The position numbers and the translations under genes are program-made. This document shows, one piece after another, positions 1 to 12,851 of a DNA stretch of 64,000 nucleotides (within the stretch, counting starts at the first letter, position 1; each line of letters begins with the position of its first letter). The DNA comes from Pelomyxa schiedti (taxonomy: Eukaryota > Evosea > Pelobiontida > Pelomyxidae). Location of the stretch: assembly GCA_020536535.1 (NCBI GenBank), contig JAHLWZ010000821.1, positions 1 to 64,000 on the forward strand. The letters run 5' to 3'. The notes under the pieces are model-generated. The model was not told where the DNA came from. It worked only from the letters and a program-made list of their open reading frames with translations, and made no database searches.

Positions 1-30
1 GTCTGAGGTATGCACAAGTTGGAGAACACC

Positions 31-110
31 TCGAATATCGAACGTCGAATACCGTTTTTTTGGCCGAATATTCGTTTTTCGAATACCATCCTGGCCTATT
101 CGGTATTCGC
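31..110. repeat. cluster of short direct and inverted CGAATA-type repeats
   Basis: Bases 31-110 are built from variations of one short word. CGAATACC occurs at 46-53 and again at 80-87, its reverse complement GGTATTCG lies at 102-109, and the perfect palindrome CGAATATTCG lies at 65-74. A further related word, TCGAATATCGA, is at 31-41. The rest of bases 1-281, downstream of the PDE stop codon, shows no coding signal I trust. The dense inverted arrangement looks like the end or relic of a repetitive or mobile element, but no second copy is seen in this window. Confidence 0.45.
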
Positions 111-281
111 GCAGCTTTGCTCCGAAAAGCATTGGCCGTCCCAGGAAACCACCCGGCCTTACGTCCTAGTATTGGTTCTGCAAGTTTCCTCTGTTTCCTA
201 TTTTACATTTTTTCCCAGATAACAAAAGTTCCTTGCTTGTGTTTCTGGTGTATGTTGCTGATCTGTGGCAGATTCACTGGT

Positions 282-3200
282 TTATTCTGTGTCTGCCATC
301 TTCTTCCAGTTGTCGTAGTTAACATGTGCAAACTGTTCCAGTTTCTTCAAGTCAGGGAATGTGCCGCATATCGTGGAGAGCACTGGAAACACGAACATCG
401 GGAAGAACGAAAGCTGTTTTGAAACGTTAAAACCCAACGAATTGTGTGAGTGGCAAATAATACCTGCAATCGATCAACAGTCATTGATCCATCGCCCAGT
501 TTAAATGGAGTTAATCCTGCAGACCGCTCTGCATCGGCTTGCTGTGAGAATTCCTTAATAAGTTTGTTTGCCCACTCAAAGCACACAGGCCAGCTACGGC
601 ATCTTTTGGTTTGAAAAATATGTAAGTATGGCGAAAGTAGATGAAATAAGTATACGTGTTTGCTAAATCGGCCAATTTCAGAATCATTTTCAGTATGAGG
701 AGTCTATCAGTATCCTTGGAGAAAACGTCTAGGACTCCAAAACTGTTTCTTTTTTCTCCAGCTGCAAGAAGCATATCTTTGAAAGCCCCAAATATTTCTA
801 CATGCTTTGCCATATCAGTGGCCAAAACTAGCTGAGATACTATCTTGTGTATTGACTGTTTAAGATTCAGCGGAATCCCACGCATCCAGTCAAACCCCAG
901 CTCCCCGCTTTCGTTATCACCAGAAGTCTCAGCTTTCCCAAAACCCAACGCTGCACTGAGAGAAGCTGCTGAGTGCATAGACTCCAAAGGAGAAATCCCG
1001 TTATACTGAACGTAAATCGGATGCATTGTATTTCTGAGAAAGTCTGTATTTACTCCCGGGTGGTGGAAGTCATGCGCCGCTGCAGCAATTGCGATGGACA
1101 ATCGCTCAGTTTGGGTGAAAGTTCCAATGAAACATGGTAGCCTCATCATCCAGTGCACTGCCTGTTGTAAATTGTTAGAACTCGCTATACAATATAAGAT
1201 TCATATACCTGCATTACATCCATTGCATGTAAACTGTTGTGGTATGGATTGCAGTCGTTGTACCCCTTGTGGAGGAACTCTCCAAACTTCTGAAGTTTTG
1301 GAATATCTATAGATCCCAATTCTTCCGCGCAATCCGTTGCTGCTTGAACCACTGTGCTTTCAAAAATCATCTCGAACAATGCCTCATTCTTCTTGAGTTC
1401 ATCAAAGACGCTGAATTCCCATAATTGCATTGACTGATCCAATGCCATGATACTGGCAGAATCAAAAAGTTTTTTTGGACCAGTGAGAGGTCTTTTTCCA
1501 TCAACTTCGCACGCCGCTCCTGTCTTCGTGCTCTGAGATCGGTGTTCTTTTGGAAATATTTGTGCACTGCTCCCCTGCTCACTGGAAACAACCTGGCAAG
1601 CAACTGCAACTTTATACATCTCGTCAGTGACAAATTCATTTGCCCTCAAGTCAGCTGCTCTATAAATATCTCCCCTGGCCAGACTGGGGATGATCTGGAA
1701 CTGCAAAATTTCCAAAGTCTCCCGAGTCAAGAAGACATGACCCTGGTCATTAACCACAACTCCAGTTTCGTCTGATGGCGTCCCCTGCCGATAATTTGAT
1801 GGGGGAGTGATGAGTGCTCGCAAGATCGAGAGAAGTTTTTCGCTTCCTCCTTTGAGAACATCACAATTAGCCAAGTGCTCATCCAGGGCTGTCTTGCTTG
1901 ATTGCTTATTAACTTCTATCTGTAGTGCCTCTATCTTGTTTGATAAGGTTCCATATTGCCTCCTTACACTTTGGAATACAGCCAATGCCAAAACAGCAAC
2001 CACCACAACAAATCCTGCAACAGCTACAACCGCAATTGTGATGTTATTTGCTCTCACTTGTGACACCAGGAAGGCAGAAGAGTCCACAATAGTTAACACA
2101 ACCCAACCAGTTTCATTGAGCCTCGACCAGAAAACCATCTTATTGTCAGTCGATAGGCCAATGCCGTTTCCACTGTCATAATTTCCGCTCTCTTCTTGAG
2201 ATATGCGATATACAAGATCCTCGCAGTCTTTCCTTTCGTATATATTCCAGTGACTAGCATTGTACGTAGTTGTTCTGACAATTTCGCTGTAGTCACAGGT
2301 ATCTTCAGTAGACATCCAATCAGTGCAGGCTTCTTGCGGCAAGGCCAAGATCAATCCGCTTCTGGAAAGTGTGAGAGAAAGTTTCGCAGAGTGCCTTCAA
2401 GGTTACTTTGAAACAAGCATTGTATAAGCATGATACGGAAGATTGGAAGTGGCTTCAGCAACAAATGACACTAATTCAGCCAGAAGTACATCCGTTCCGC
2501 AAACACCAAGAAATGAGCCATCAGTGAGACTGAAAATCTGCACTCTATCTTAACTTCTTCATTGCATCGGGCTTTCTTACTGGATTTAGTAGAGACACCA
2601 TCCACTCTCTCCAGATACTGTCAAAATAAGGATCACTCCACACTCTTCCCTTGGTTGGGTTATTGTCTGGTGTAGCTGGAGCATAGAATGGAGAAGAGAA
2701 GAGATCTAGGTCAGGTGAAAATCCTGCCTGAAGGGGGTCAATATAAGGATACCTAAGAGTGCCTGAGTTCAGGGGAAAAAGGGGAGGTAAAAGTCAAACC
2801 CTCTTGTTAATCCATTACTAAGAGAAACATATAGGGTATGTATCTGCGGCCAAGTTTCAATTGCCGTTGCCACAAATTCATCAGTGGCTCCTGTTCTCCA
2901 CAGGAAAGTCTCTATCACTCCCTCAGTCACCAATTCCGGATACTTTTGAATTCCAATTAAAAACCACCCAAAAAAAAAAAAAAAAAAGCGCTTCTTCAGC
3001 ATGTCACTAGAACATACTGGTGTGATGAAGGCTGCCACAGTGCCCCCGTAGTCATACGCCGTAGCCAACATCTTCTTCCCATTCCAGTCCGATTCATTCA
3101 GCCACTGGTATGATTCCAGCTCGAAAAGCGGTGGCACCCTGACCCTCAGCAGGCTTTTCTCGTAACTAAGTGCGAGAGCATCCACCGGCGCGTGGAATTG

Positions 3201-3635
3201 AACCACGGCACGCTCTCGGAGCAAACTCGCGCTCCACTGGGTGTGGTCCAGCAACGCCGAAGTTGCCGTATCCTTGAGGCTATAGAACGTGTCAAACTGG
3301 GCGTAGCAGGCGTAAGCCACGCATGCCATGGTTGCTGAAGCGAGTGTGAAAGTGACCACCACAGCAAGGACCTCTGAGCGGCTCCATTTGCCTCCCACGG
3401 AGCAAACCGAGGAGGAAGAATGTGATGATGAAGGTGACTTGCGTGGTGAAGACGAGGATACAAGGTGGGAGAAGGGAGCTTGGGCCGAGGCTGAGACTAC
3501 TACTGAGCCTGAGCGGGATTTGGTGTGGTGGCGCGGTGGGGGTGTCTTGCTGTTGTGTGCGCTGCTTTCTTCTTCTTGCCTTCTCATTATTACTTGTTTG
3601 TGTTTTTTGTGTTTTTGTTTTGTTTTTTGCAACAT
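282..3635 (-). CDS. Cache-like, transmembrane 3',5'-cyclic nucleotide phosphodiesterase
   Basis: A class I cyclic-nucleotide phosphodiesterase that should hydrolyse cAMP and/or cGMP at the inner face of a membrane. The start (3633-3635) gives a basic, Ser/Pro-rich cytosolic N-terminus, then a transmembrane segment (around 3280-3370), a predicted extracellular sensor region of about 300 residues with the Cache-like stretch WPQIHTLYVSLSNGLTRGF, and a second transmembrane segment (around 1975-2050). A coiled linker leads to the catalytic domain. PDE hallmarks are NPYHNSLHAMDV, the metal-binding HDFHHPG and LKLADLAN, then WPVCFEWANKLIKEFSQQAD after an intron. The final exon (282-413) ends NWKKMADTE-stop. 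An intron near 2970 carries an 18-base poly-T run on the sense strand. The gene is divergent from the USP gene. The catalytic call is firm; the Cache label rests on topology and one short stretch. Substrate is not evident. Confidence 0.85.
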
Positions 3636-4029
3636 GTTCCGACGTTCAAGTTCAGTCGAGACATTTGGTGGTAGCGAATGACATGTGCGAAGTCGGCGAA
3701 AAGAAGGAACATCAACTGTGAATACGGAAATAACCAGATGATCATTGTTTCTGGAAGAACTTTCGAAAAACTCCGGAAGATCCCTACCTCTCCTTAGCAT
3801 AAATACCCTCAACCGTTGAGGACAAGGCACGACAAAATCAACCCAACTTCTGCGGCTGACCCAAATCGCCATTCTGGGTTGGTTTGTTGGATTCACTGAG
3901 TGCAGCTCCCGGGATATCAACGGCTCATTCTTGTCTGCCGAGTACACTGCCTGAATGAACAAATAGAACAAAACACACACTGACCAGAAGGACTGAAGCC
4001 GCTCCTGTCCGTTACAGCTTATCACCATC
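3636..4029. promoter_or_regulatory. shared divergent promoter region between PDE and USP genes
   Basis: These 394 bases separate the minus-strand PDE start from the plus-strand USP start, so they must hold both promoters and both 5' leaders. An open minus-strand frame continues upstream of the chosen PDE start to 4163, but it would overlap the USP coding region and reads as low-quality protein, so I treat it as chance. I see no clear TATA box or known factor site. Confidence 0.4.
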
Positions 4030-6293
4030 ATGGTTCCACGAAAATCCTTTTCAATACAAAAATCGCGGGCAACGATTCGCTGTTTGTCCGCTTCCACAAG
4101 TTGTGAGATGCACGGCGCGACCAACTTGGTGGCACATTCCCCGGTTGATCCCAGCAACAACACAAATCATCGTGCGCATCCGCAGGGCACTGCTGTCTCC
4201 TCAGGCTTCGTTGGTACACCCCCAACAGCACCTACTACGACGCCGCCAAATTACGTCTCTCCGTCGTACGTCCCCCCCCATAATCCTGGCGAGACCCGCA
4301 CGGTGTCTTCACACCACTACGGCGCCCAGATGTGGGGGCCGATCGGCGACCGCGACGTATTGCCCCCAACGTCAGCCGCTATAAATATACCCTCGGGCAC
4401 GTGCCATTCCCCCGCGATGACGTCAGCAAAACAAACCCCGGATGCTGAGAGCTTCTACGATGACATCAAAAGCAACTACAATTGGCTGAATATGAATTCA
4501 AGAGGTGCCAGTATCTCAGAGCCTGTCAGTCAAGTGCACAGAGACTCCACAACACAAGCAGTTAAGCAATCACATAAACATACACATTCAGATAGTAGTA
4601 GAATTGTGGTACCTCCTGTTGGTACGAGTCAATTTCCTGCTGCTAGTACTCCTGCTACCCCACCTCCTTCCAGACAAGTTACTACTAATACTCCTCCTAT
4701 CACAACTACTAGTGACCCTCCGCGGCAATTGAATCAAATTCCACACTTCAGTACAAAATCCCCCACAACCACTAGAGCACCTTTTCAAGAAATTACTCCC
4801 ACCACTACCACATTACCTTCTAATCCGGGTGCAACACTAACAGAATCCTGCACCGGACACTCACATACTGTAAATTCCAACTCTGCACCAGACTTTGACT
4901 CGGCAAAACCAAGTCCAAGCACAAGACTTCATGGACCAGGTCTACGCACTTCAGGCAACCAAAATGCCAACTCCACTCTTTTTGGAATGTCACAAGGTGA
5001 CTATATGATGTCTATCCCCCCACGGCACGTGGGTCTCATGAACGGTGGGCAAAACAACTGTTTTTTGAATGTTGTTGTACAATCTTTGTGGAACCTATCC
5101 CGGTTCCGAGAGCCTTTTTTTAACCTTAAAGAATCTCCCGATAGCATTTATACCGCCCTAAAAGTAAGACACTAACCTTCTGATTTTAAATAACACGATG
5201 TATTTAGGGGATTTTTTGCAACATCAGGGAAACAGATAAGAGAACAGTTTCTCCGAATATATTGAGGCAAGCTCTGAGCCAACACTTCAGCAGAGAAGCC
5301 AGATTTCAACTTGGAGAAACGGTATATTTGAGTCTTCAATACTTTTTCTTATGCACTTCAGGAAGATGCCCGAGAAGCATTTGTATCTCGATTTTTGAAT
5401 GTTTGTTTGCATTTATGTCTTTGTAGGAAGCAATTTTAACTTGCCTTCACAAATGCCTGGTACTCCCCCATCACGCAAGCCCCTGCCATGAACCGACTTG
5501 CATCTCACATCACGTATTTGGTCTCTCGTTAACACAAAAGGTTATCGGAAGTAAAAAATTACAAATTCTCTCACCATGAATCTCAGGGGGAGTGCCCATG
5601 TGGAACTCTTTCTTCTACAAACAACTTCCAAACATTTGTAATTTATGCCACTATAGAGTACGAGTTGGCCGTTATTTTCTTTCCACTGAACTGTTTAAAG
5701 TTACAAACTTAATAAGCTCCAAGAAATGGTGAAGATGACAAACACTCTTCAGACATCTTGTGTACAACACCAGAAAATAAAGGCCTCTTTAACGGACTTT
5801 CAGGTTTCTTGTCATTCTACAGTTCGGACTCATTTGTATTTAAGACAACGTTTTGATCCCCAGGTACTAACAATTGGTCTCAATTGGCCCACTCCACACC
5901 CTTCTCCTGATGGTAACTTTACCCCCTTATTTGTGTATAAAAAAGTAAACCTAACCGGCACAGACATACTAGGCTTTTTTGTGGAAGTCGAAGAAACACT
6001 TCAGCTTGGTGACATTTTCGAGGGCCGGAATTCCACTTACGACCTTCGCGGCATGATATGCTTTTGGAGGACCCACTACATCAGCATTTTTTCCTTCAGT
6101 AATCCCCAGACAAACCCAACACACCACCGGCAGTGGATCAAATTCGATGATTCCAACTTTCAACAGGTTAGCAGCTTCATTGTAAAAGTTTTCCTCGTAC
6201 TAACCTACATAGATCGGGACCACGTGGGAACAGTTTGTATCAGGACAACATTTCGAACACCCTGTATTATTATTCTACCAAAAGCGACGATAG
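4030..6293 (+). CDS. ubiquitin carboxyl-terminal hydrolase (USP53/54-like)
   Basis: A ubiquitin-specific cysteine protease (peptidase C19) that removes ubiquitin from substrates. About 340 N-terminal residues are Pro/Thr/Ser-rich and probably disordered. The Cys box follows as GLMNGGQNNCFLNVVVQSLW, most like USP53/USP54. Later exons give PCHEPTCISHHVFG (zinc-region equivalent), GECPCGTL, VLTIGLNWPTPHPSPDG and LQLGDIFEG. The catalytic His region is GMICFWRTHYISIFSF, followed by WIKFDDSN. After the last intron (donor near 6166, acceptor ending near 6211) the C-terminus reads TWEQFVSGQHFEHPVLLFYQ and stops at 6291-6293. Cys, His and the acidic FDD motif are all present, so it is probably active. 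It converges with the acyl-CoA synthetase gene, with only 48 bases between the two stops. Confidence 0.85.
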
Positions 6294-6341
6294 AGGTCAC
6301 CAGTACAGAGTTTTGCAAAAAATGAGGCAACCAAAATTTTA

Positions 6342-9300
6342 CTATTTACTTTTTTCGGACAACACATGCAATTCTCTCGTAAAGTACTGCGTGACAACGT
6401 GCCTCTTGAGCTTCAGTGTTGGTGTGAGGAATTCGGTGTGTGCTTCCCATGGTCTGGGGTGTATGTACAAATCACGCACACACTTGAACTTGGGTAGTTG
6501 CGCAGAGAGACAGGCAGAGAATACTATGTCTTGAAATTGTTTGTACACTGCTTCAGACCTGTGGAGAACAGAATTAGGCTTGATTGGGCATTTTGGTAGT
6601 AGAGCTAACTTGCAAAGTGCTTCTATGTCATCAGATAAAGCCTCCAGTCCGTGGTGAGTTTTCGCCCAGGTTTTCAGTACTGTTTGATTGGGAACAATGA
6701 TTGCTACAGGCCTTATCATTTCAGGGCTTCCATATACAAATGCATTTTGTACGAAGGGGAGTTTCTCTGTTTCAACTTCCATTTAAACATTGAAAACAAA
6801 AAAAGAGCCTCACCAATAATATTCTCTATTTCATCGGGACTTATGTATTCACCTTGAGATAGCTTGAAGAGATTCTTTGTCCTGTCAAAAACTTTGATTC
6901 TTCCACTACTTGTGAGGGAACAAACTGTAACGGAATTAAGTTTCTACTCTGCCAAACAATAATAACACACCATCACCAGTATGTACCCACCCATCGGCAT
7001 CAAGAACCTGTGCCGTTCGTTCTGGGTCGTTGTAGTAGCCCTTGAAGCATAACCTTCCTCTAGCCAAAAGTTCTCCTCTCGGTGGGTTGTCTACATGCTT
7101 CAGTACCCAAAAAAGAAAAGCGTGAGAAGGAATTTACCCGTTACGAAGTAATTCATTGAAGGTACACTGATTAGTTTGATTTCAGTCGTGCAATAGGGAG
7201 TGCTTCCAATTCCAAACTGAACATTATCATCAGGCTCGGTGGCAGAAACTATGCACAAATGTTACTAGTTGAAACTGGTATAGTTTGTTTTCTGTACCCA
7301 GACCCGCCGTTTCGGTCAGGCCATAGCCATCCAAAAATATGTCAGTAACACACAGACGAAGGAATGCTAAATGGTGATAAGGTCAAGAAAGTAGAAATAA
7401 ATTTGAACTACTTGCAACATAACCAGGTACAGGAGCCCCAGCGTTAATCATAACGTGCACTCTGCCTCCAAATTTATCTTTGATCTTGTTGAAAACAAGT
7501 TTATCTGCCAGCGGAGTTGATTGGAACCCCAAAGCCAACCAGCAGTACTTCCAGTAAAATCTGAAAGTTCCTAGTGAATGAGAGGGAGAAAGGTATTCCA
7601 ATCACACAACCCTAAAAAGGGAATGCTCACGCTAAGAAGAATACTATTCGATTTATGATAGGTTGATGTCGAATTTGGTCCCGAATTCCGTCATGTATTC
7701 TCTGGTATACACGGGGAACACCAGCAAAAACGGTAGGTCTAAGCTTTGCTACGTCTTCTGTGAGAGTTGCCACATTACCATTAAAAAATCCAACTTGTCC
7801 ACCAAGACGCATCTATTTTCAGTTGGGCCGTAAAAAGAGAGCTCATGAATTCATACTGCTGTGGTATTCAATACAACTCCAAAAATATCTAACAGTATAA
7901 AGTGGTGGGGAGAAGGAATTGAAGGTGAGATGACACTGGTGAAATGCACTGGGACATACGAGCAAGGGGAAGGTAACTGAGGAAAATAACTCCCGAGTCA
8001 AAGATGATCTTTGGGATCTTAGCATAAAGGCCAACACTTCCAGCCTTGTACAACATTGTAAGAAATTATATGCTACTTCTCATAGAAAGTACCAAGCAAG
8101 AACAATTTGACAGCATTGCCCCTTTAGGAGTTCCAGTTGTTCCAGAAGTATACATTATCATGCTGAGATCATCAGGATTGGCAGGTGGGGGTTCTGAGAG
8201 GTCTCCAACTAATGGTATTCCACTTTTTTCAAAGAGAGTAAAAGTTGTGTGATAGATGCAGCCATCTGTCCCCAGAGCATTGGCAAGAGAAGAGTCTGGT
8301 GCCCGACTGTCAAGAGCAATGATGCGAAGGTCTTGTAGAATGGCAGCAGTTTCAGCAATGTCCGCAGCTGTGAGTTCATTCACAACGGTAGCCCCGCCAC
8401 TCTCTTCAGATGTGACTGTAGGGGTAGAGTGCGCAATGTCTGTCAGTACTTGCACGAGTTCTTTGGCTGAGGCCAGCTTCTCTGGACACACAAAAAGCAG
8501 CTTAATACTAGCGTGTCTGGATTTGTTTGTTGTGCAAATTGGTCAATTATGTTTTTTGAAGAAGTAATGTGGAAATAGTACATACTTGACAATGAATTGT
8601 GCCGCATTTTGTGAGATTGTATCATAAACTGGCACGAAAATGAGACGTAGCATTGAGCACGCAAAATGAACCAAGTGAAACCTGGACATAATAATAAGGA
8701 AAAAAATAGTATGTAATCTTTAACAGCTTACTCTTCTCTTGCAGGAGCATAGAACCCAATAGTATCTCCTTCTTTCAATCCCGAGGCCTTCAAAGCAGCA
8801 GCAAGGTGCTTCACACGCTGAAACACTTCTCTGTAAGTCTGCCACTCAAAATCACCCCTTGCCGTAGTCCCAGCCCCCGAATTCTCATGGCTCGCAGCAA
8901 CTTTTGCCGACTCTGAAGCCGATGCGGCGGAATCCACACCACCCGGCAATGTCGGCGGCTCCGGGCTCCCTGCACTCTCCTCCTCGTCCCCCCTGCGCCT
9001 CTCGCTCGTGCTTCCACTGTCGCCGTCGCCGGTGGTGACTGACGATGAAGATGACGAAAGCGATGGAGAAGGTGATGACAAATAGGACCTGACGCCAAAC
9101 AGAGGCGTGTCGGGGTGATCGCGAGCAATCACGCGGATGAGCTCGTACGGCGAGAGTATCTCCGGGTGCGTCCTGTCCCACAGCGGCCCGGGGCCGTATC
9201 GAGGGTTCCTCACCACCGCCGTCTCGTCGCCCGACGTAACCGCGTACGCCGAGCAAGATCCCTTGATGCCCGCTGACGAGACCACTGCATAGTACGTGTG

Positions 9301-9369
9301 CACCACGAATCCCAGCACCGCACGCAACACACGACACCACCAAGCGGCGGCAGCGACAACAAACCCCAT
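6342..9369 (-). CDS. ACSL: long-chain acyl-CoA synthetase (AMP-binding family)
   Basis: Activates long-chain fatty acids to acyl-CoA using ATP, probably at the ER or another membrane. The chosen start, [18 protein letters not shown], gives a hydrophobic N-terminal anchor typical of ACSL enzymes. A Ser-rich insertion near residues 95-150 is unusual. Family motifs follow in order: [33 protein letters not shown], the P-loop [57 protein letters not shown], a YGLTET-type motif near 7300, [40 protein letters not shown] and the C-terminal [10 protein letters not shown]. The gene has about nine short introns. It lies directly downstream of NAGLU on the same strand. The longer in-frame start at 9525 is possible but lacks the anchor at the very N-terminus. 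Confidence 0.92.
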
Positions 9370-9667
9370 CGCTCGTGCTTTGTTTTGTTTTTGATTTTCC
9401 TGAAGTCTTCTTCGTAATTGATTGTTCAAATTTGGCTTCCATCTGCTCTCTTTTTGATTCCCAAAACCCGTGACAGTCTGTGGCTGTTGCCTGCTTGAAG
9501 CAAGGAACTCTTTGGGGTGTTCCAATTGCAGCAGGTTTGTGAACTGTAGTGAGAAGTTCCTTTTTTTTGTGATGAGTGGGGTGTTGAAAACCCATTCACA
9601 CTTTTCGTTTTTTTGAAGGTTCTAGGTTTTTGGAAGGAGCAGAATGCCTTGGGTTGGTGGTTTTCAG
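9370..9667. promoter_or_regulatory. intergenic: ACSL promoter and NAGLU 3' end
   Basis: This gap of 298 bases lies between the end of NAGLU and the start of ACSL, both on the minus strand. The sense strand just before the ACSL ATG is A-rich (AAAACAAAACAAAG), like other leaders in this window. Nothing else is recognised. Confidence 0.3.
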
Positions 9668-12622
9668 TTAGTTTTGTTGGTATTTTGTGATGAGAGAGTT
9701 GGCAATTTGTGTGGTATCTCCTTGTGGTGTTGCTGGAAATGTGTTGGTTTCTGTTTGCCAGGCTTCTTCAATTGCAACGCAGTCTCGGTTGAAACCCAAG
9801 TGGTTGAACACCTTTCCAGTCTCGACTGCGTCTGTTACATAATCCACAAACAATGCCCAGCGGTCCACATAGTAATCAGAATACAGTCCCTTCATTGGTT
9901 GTATATTTAGTTTAATTTGGTGAAGTTACCAACCAACCTGCCAGGCCTTTTTGGCATAGTCATTGATGGATGTGTCAGCATAACCCCACATAGTTACTTG
10001 ATTTCTGGCATTGAATTCATAGAACTCTTCTTCTCCGGTATTTGCCCAAGAAAGAGCACCTTGAATCCACGTGCCGAGCAACCAGTCCTGGTGAGTGAGG
10101 AAAAGAGAATCCAGGTCCAGTATTATTTCCTGCAATTCGGATCCTAAGTGCGGTGAATGAGTGTGTGAGTTGAGGGTTCACACCTGCTGCTATAACAGCT
10201 GTGAGGTTGCTTCTGTGATAGCCTTTCCGAAGGTTGGCAAATACTTCAAGGAAGTGGTCTGCAAGGGCTTGCCTCCCCAGATCAACTACATCGTTTTTAT
10301 ATGTTTCTACTTGGCCGTATAGTGCTTCCACATCACTTGAACACAGGAGTTCCCATGCTTTCCTGGTAAACAATTGTTTTTGGAGGTATTGTTTTCTTTA
10401 GTGGAGGACAAATTCGAGAGTGGCGGAAGAAACCAGGAATCACTTGTCCAAGCAGGTGAATCCATGTTGTCAATTGATGGCCTTACCTCAATGACATGGC
10501 CATCATCAAGACTCCAAGAGGAATAAATTGATTGCAATAATGTCAACCAGGCATTAACAGCATTATCTGGAGCATCAGGTCCATATCTCCTGTGAACATA
10601 CTGGGTCACCCAGTCATCGACATCCTCCACAGGATCGCTACGCCATTTGCTCTCCAACATAGCTTCATATAAAATATAGTTCTGACTGATCCCTTCCATT
10701 GTTAGCCCAACTCCGCTCATGGAAGGTGATGTGACACGGTCCAGGTAAGGCTGTGTAAGCACATGTGTCAAGTTCCCGTACATCCCTGGGTTTCCACCAA
10801 AGTTATGAAGGAAACACCTAGAGTCAATGGTTCACCCACATGCACTGAAATAGATATTGGGAAGGGAACCATATCCATTTCTTTCCGTAATAGGAGTCAA
10901 ATTTTTGCCAGACCTGCAAAACTGGTGAGTACTTATTGAAAACTACCAAAACCATACTGGATTCTGCTCGGTCCATAAATCCAGAATAATCATATTTTCA
11001 TCTGGTACACCTAGGTGTTTCGTTGGTGTGACATTTATCATCACGAGTAACTGAGAACACACTCAAACACACCAGAGAGGTATGCCTCAACCTAGAAACT
11101 GTTAATACTTACCCATTTTTTATAATATTGATCTCGACCTCTTTTGGCATCCAAAAGAAATTCTGATTTTCAAATAGCCAACCTTGCATCAGCCAGATTC
11201 CCTGAGGGTCGACTTCGGCCATCGTAGAATACACGAAGTTAGAGGCGTTGTAGAGATAATCAGTGTCTCTGTACTCGGGAGTCAGCTCATTGTAGAGGTC
11301 CCCTAAAGCAGGTTGATCCACCACAAATAGGATAAAAGAAAAACCATTATATATGTGATCTGTTCCATACACTTCATTTTGAATTTGAAGAAACAGAGTG
11401 CCAATCTGACGGAATAATGGATCTGTTGGCTCAAGGAACCTGTTGGACTTGAGTAAAAGCACTTCAAGAGCATATAACTTACCAAGTACTGTAAGTGGCA
11501 TTGAAATCAGCCCAAGTTGACGCTTGGATGATCTGAGCATCTGGATAATACTCTTTGAGAGCTTCAGGAACATGTGCTGAGGTGTTTGAGCACAGAAGTC
11601 TGGTGGTTAAAGGAAAAAACCTGCAAACATGGGAAGAACTGGAGTCTAGGGGTATTAAATAAGGTTGGGCGATAACTGAGGTTGATTGATTACCATTCCA
11701 AGATCTCTCATGCGTTGAAGAATTAGAAGTTGAAGGTTGTATTGTTCATCTATCCAATTATCTGAGAGAGGCCCTGCCCAAGTTTGGAGATTTCCCATTC
11801 TAAACCAGGCAAGGAAAGCTGGGCCAGTCAGCCAGGAGTTAATTTCATCCATTGTTAGGCCCATCTTGGTGAAAACAGCTCTCCACACGTACTCTTGGCC
11901 GGCAAATGCTAGGGGTAAGTTCACTCCATTCAGTGCCATCCAGTCAATTTCACGTTCCCATCGGGCCCAGTCCCACCAAGCAGCAGAATAGGAATGAGTA
12001 CAGGTATTCATGTAGTAGCTATATCTAAGCCACGGGTTGGTTTTTCCGGCGGAAGGAGCTGAAAAGCTTACTTGGAGGGGCTGACAACCCGAACATTTTC
12101 AACCTGTGGCAAAGTGGAAGGGAGTTCCAGTTGGTCACCAGTCCATGAATACTGTGTATTCAGTGAATATCGGGCATACCTAACAAACAAACAAGTAAAT
12201 CAATTGCCCAAAAAGGGTAAAGCATTCATCTGTATACACACCACCCCAAAGCAGAACACAAAGCCACCGCGTTGTTTCCTCTCAATATAACCCCAGAAGA
12301 GTCCCCCTCAATCTAACATTTCTCCATTAAAAAGCTCAAGCAAAAGTACAAAGAAGGCAAAAAATGGGAAAAAAAAAACAACAAAAAAAACCTCATAAAC
12401 ATCGAGACAGTCAGTTGAGTCAGAGTCCAACACACAATCAATGACCTCGAAACTGACGCGCCCAACGAGGGAGGGGTACACCCTAGACAACACCCCCTCC
12501 GCAGCCGACACCGGATCTCCGCCCGAAGACGACAACGCCAACGCCGCACCAGCCACCGTAATCAAAAATATAACCGAGAGTGGCAAATGCACCCTCGTGG
12601 TGGCACATGACGGCCCAAACAT
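9668..12622 (-). CDS. NAGLU: alpha-N-acetylglucosaminidase (GH89)
   Basis: A lysosomal-type glycosidase that removes terminal alpha-N-acetylglucosamine, as in heparan sulfate breakdown in animals. The N-terminus has a cleavable-type signal ([20 protein letters not shown]), then the GH89 N-terminal domain. The catalytic TIM barrel follows: [68 protein letters not shown] joined across an intron to DLYNEL, and [36 protein letters not shown] carries the expected catalytic Glu. The C-terminal helical domain has [33 protein letters not shown] and [12 protein letters not shown], ending near [14 protein letters not shown]. All family landmarks are present in order, so the gene looks intact. It has many short introns and starts 230 bases from the divergent RING gene. 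Confidence 0.95.
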
Positions 12623-12851
12623 CCCACAGTTTCACAAAACAAACCGAAAATGTCGTTTCGTGAAAGGAAAGACGATTAGAGGCAACCGATACTTACAAAT
12701 GTGGATGCCAGCACAGTGTGCTTAATTAATCCTGGAACTCTCCAACAGTTGAGGCTGAAACCCAGATCCAGCCGTTTGAACGGGGCACAACTCCTGAATC
12801 TTTCAAAAAGCATACTACGAAAGAGAAAAAAAAAAAAAACCGCAAAGGGGG

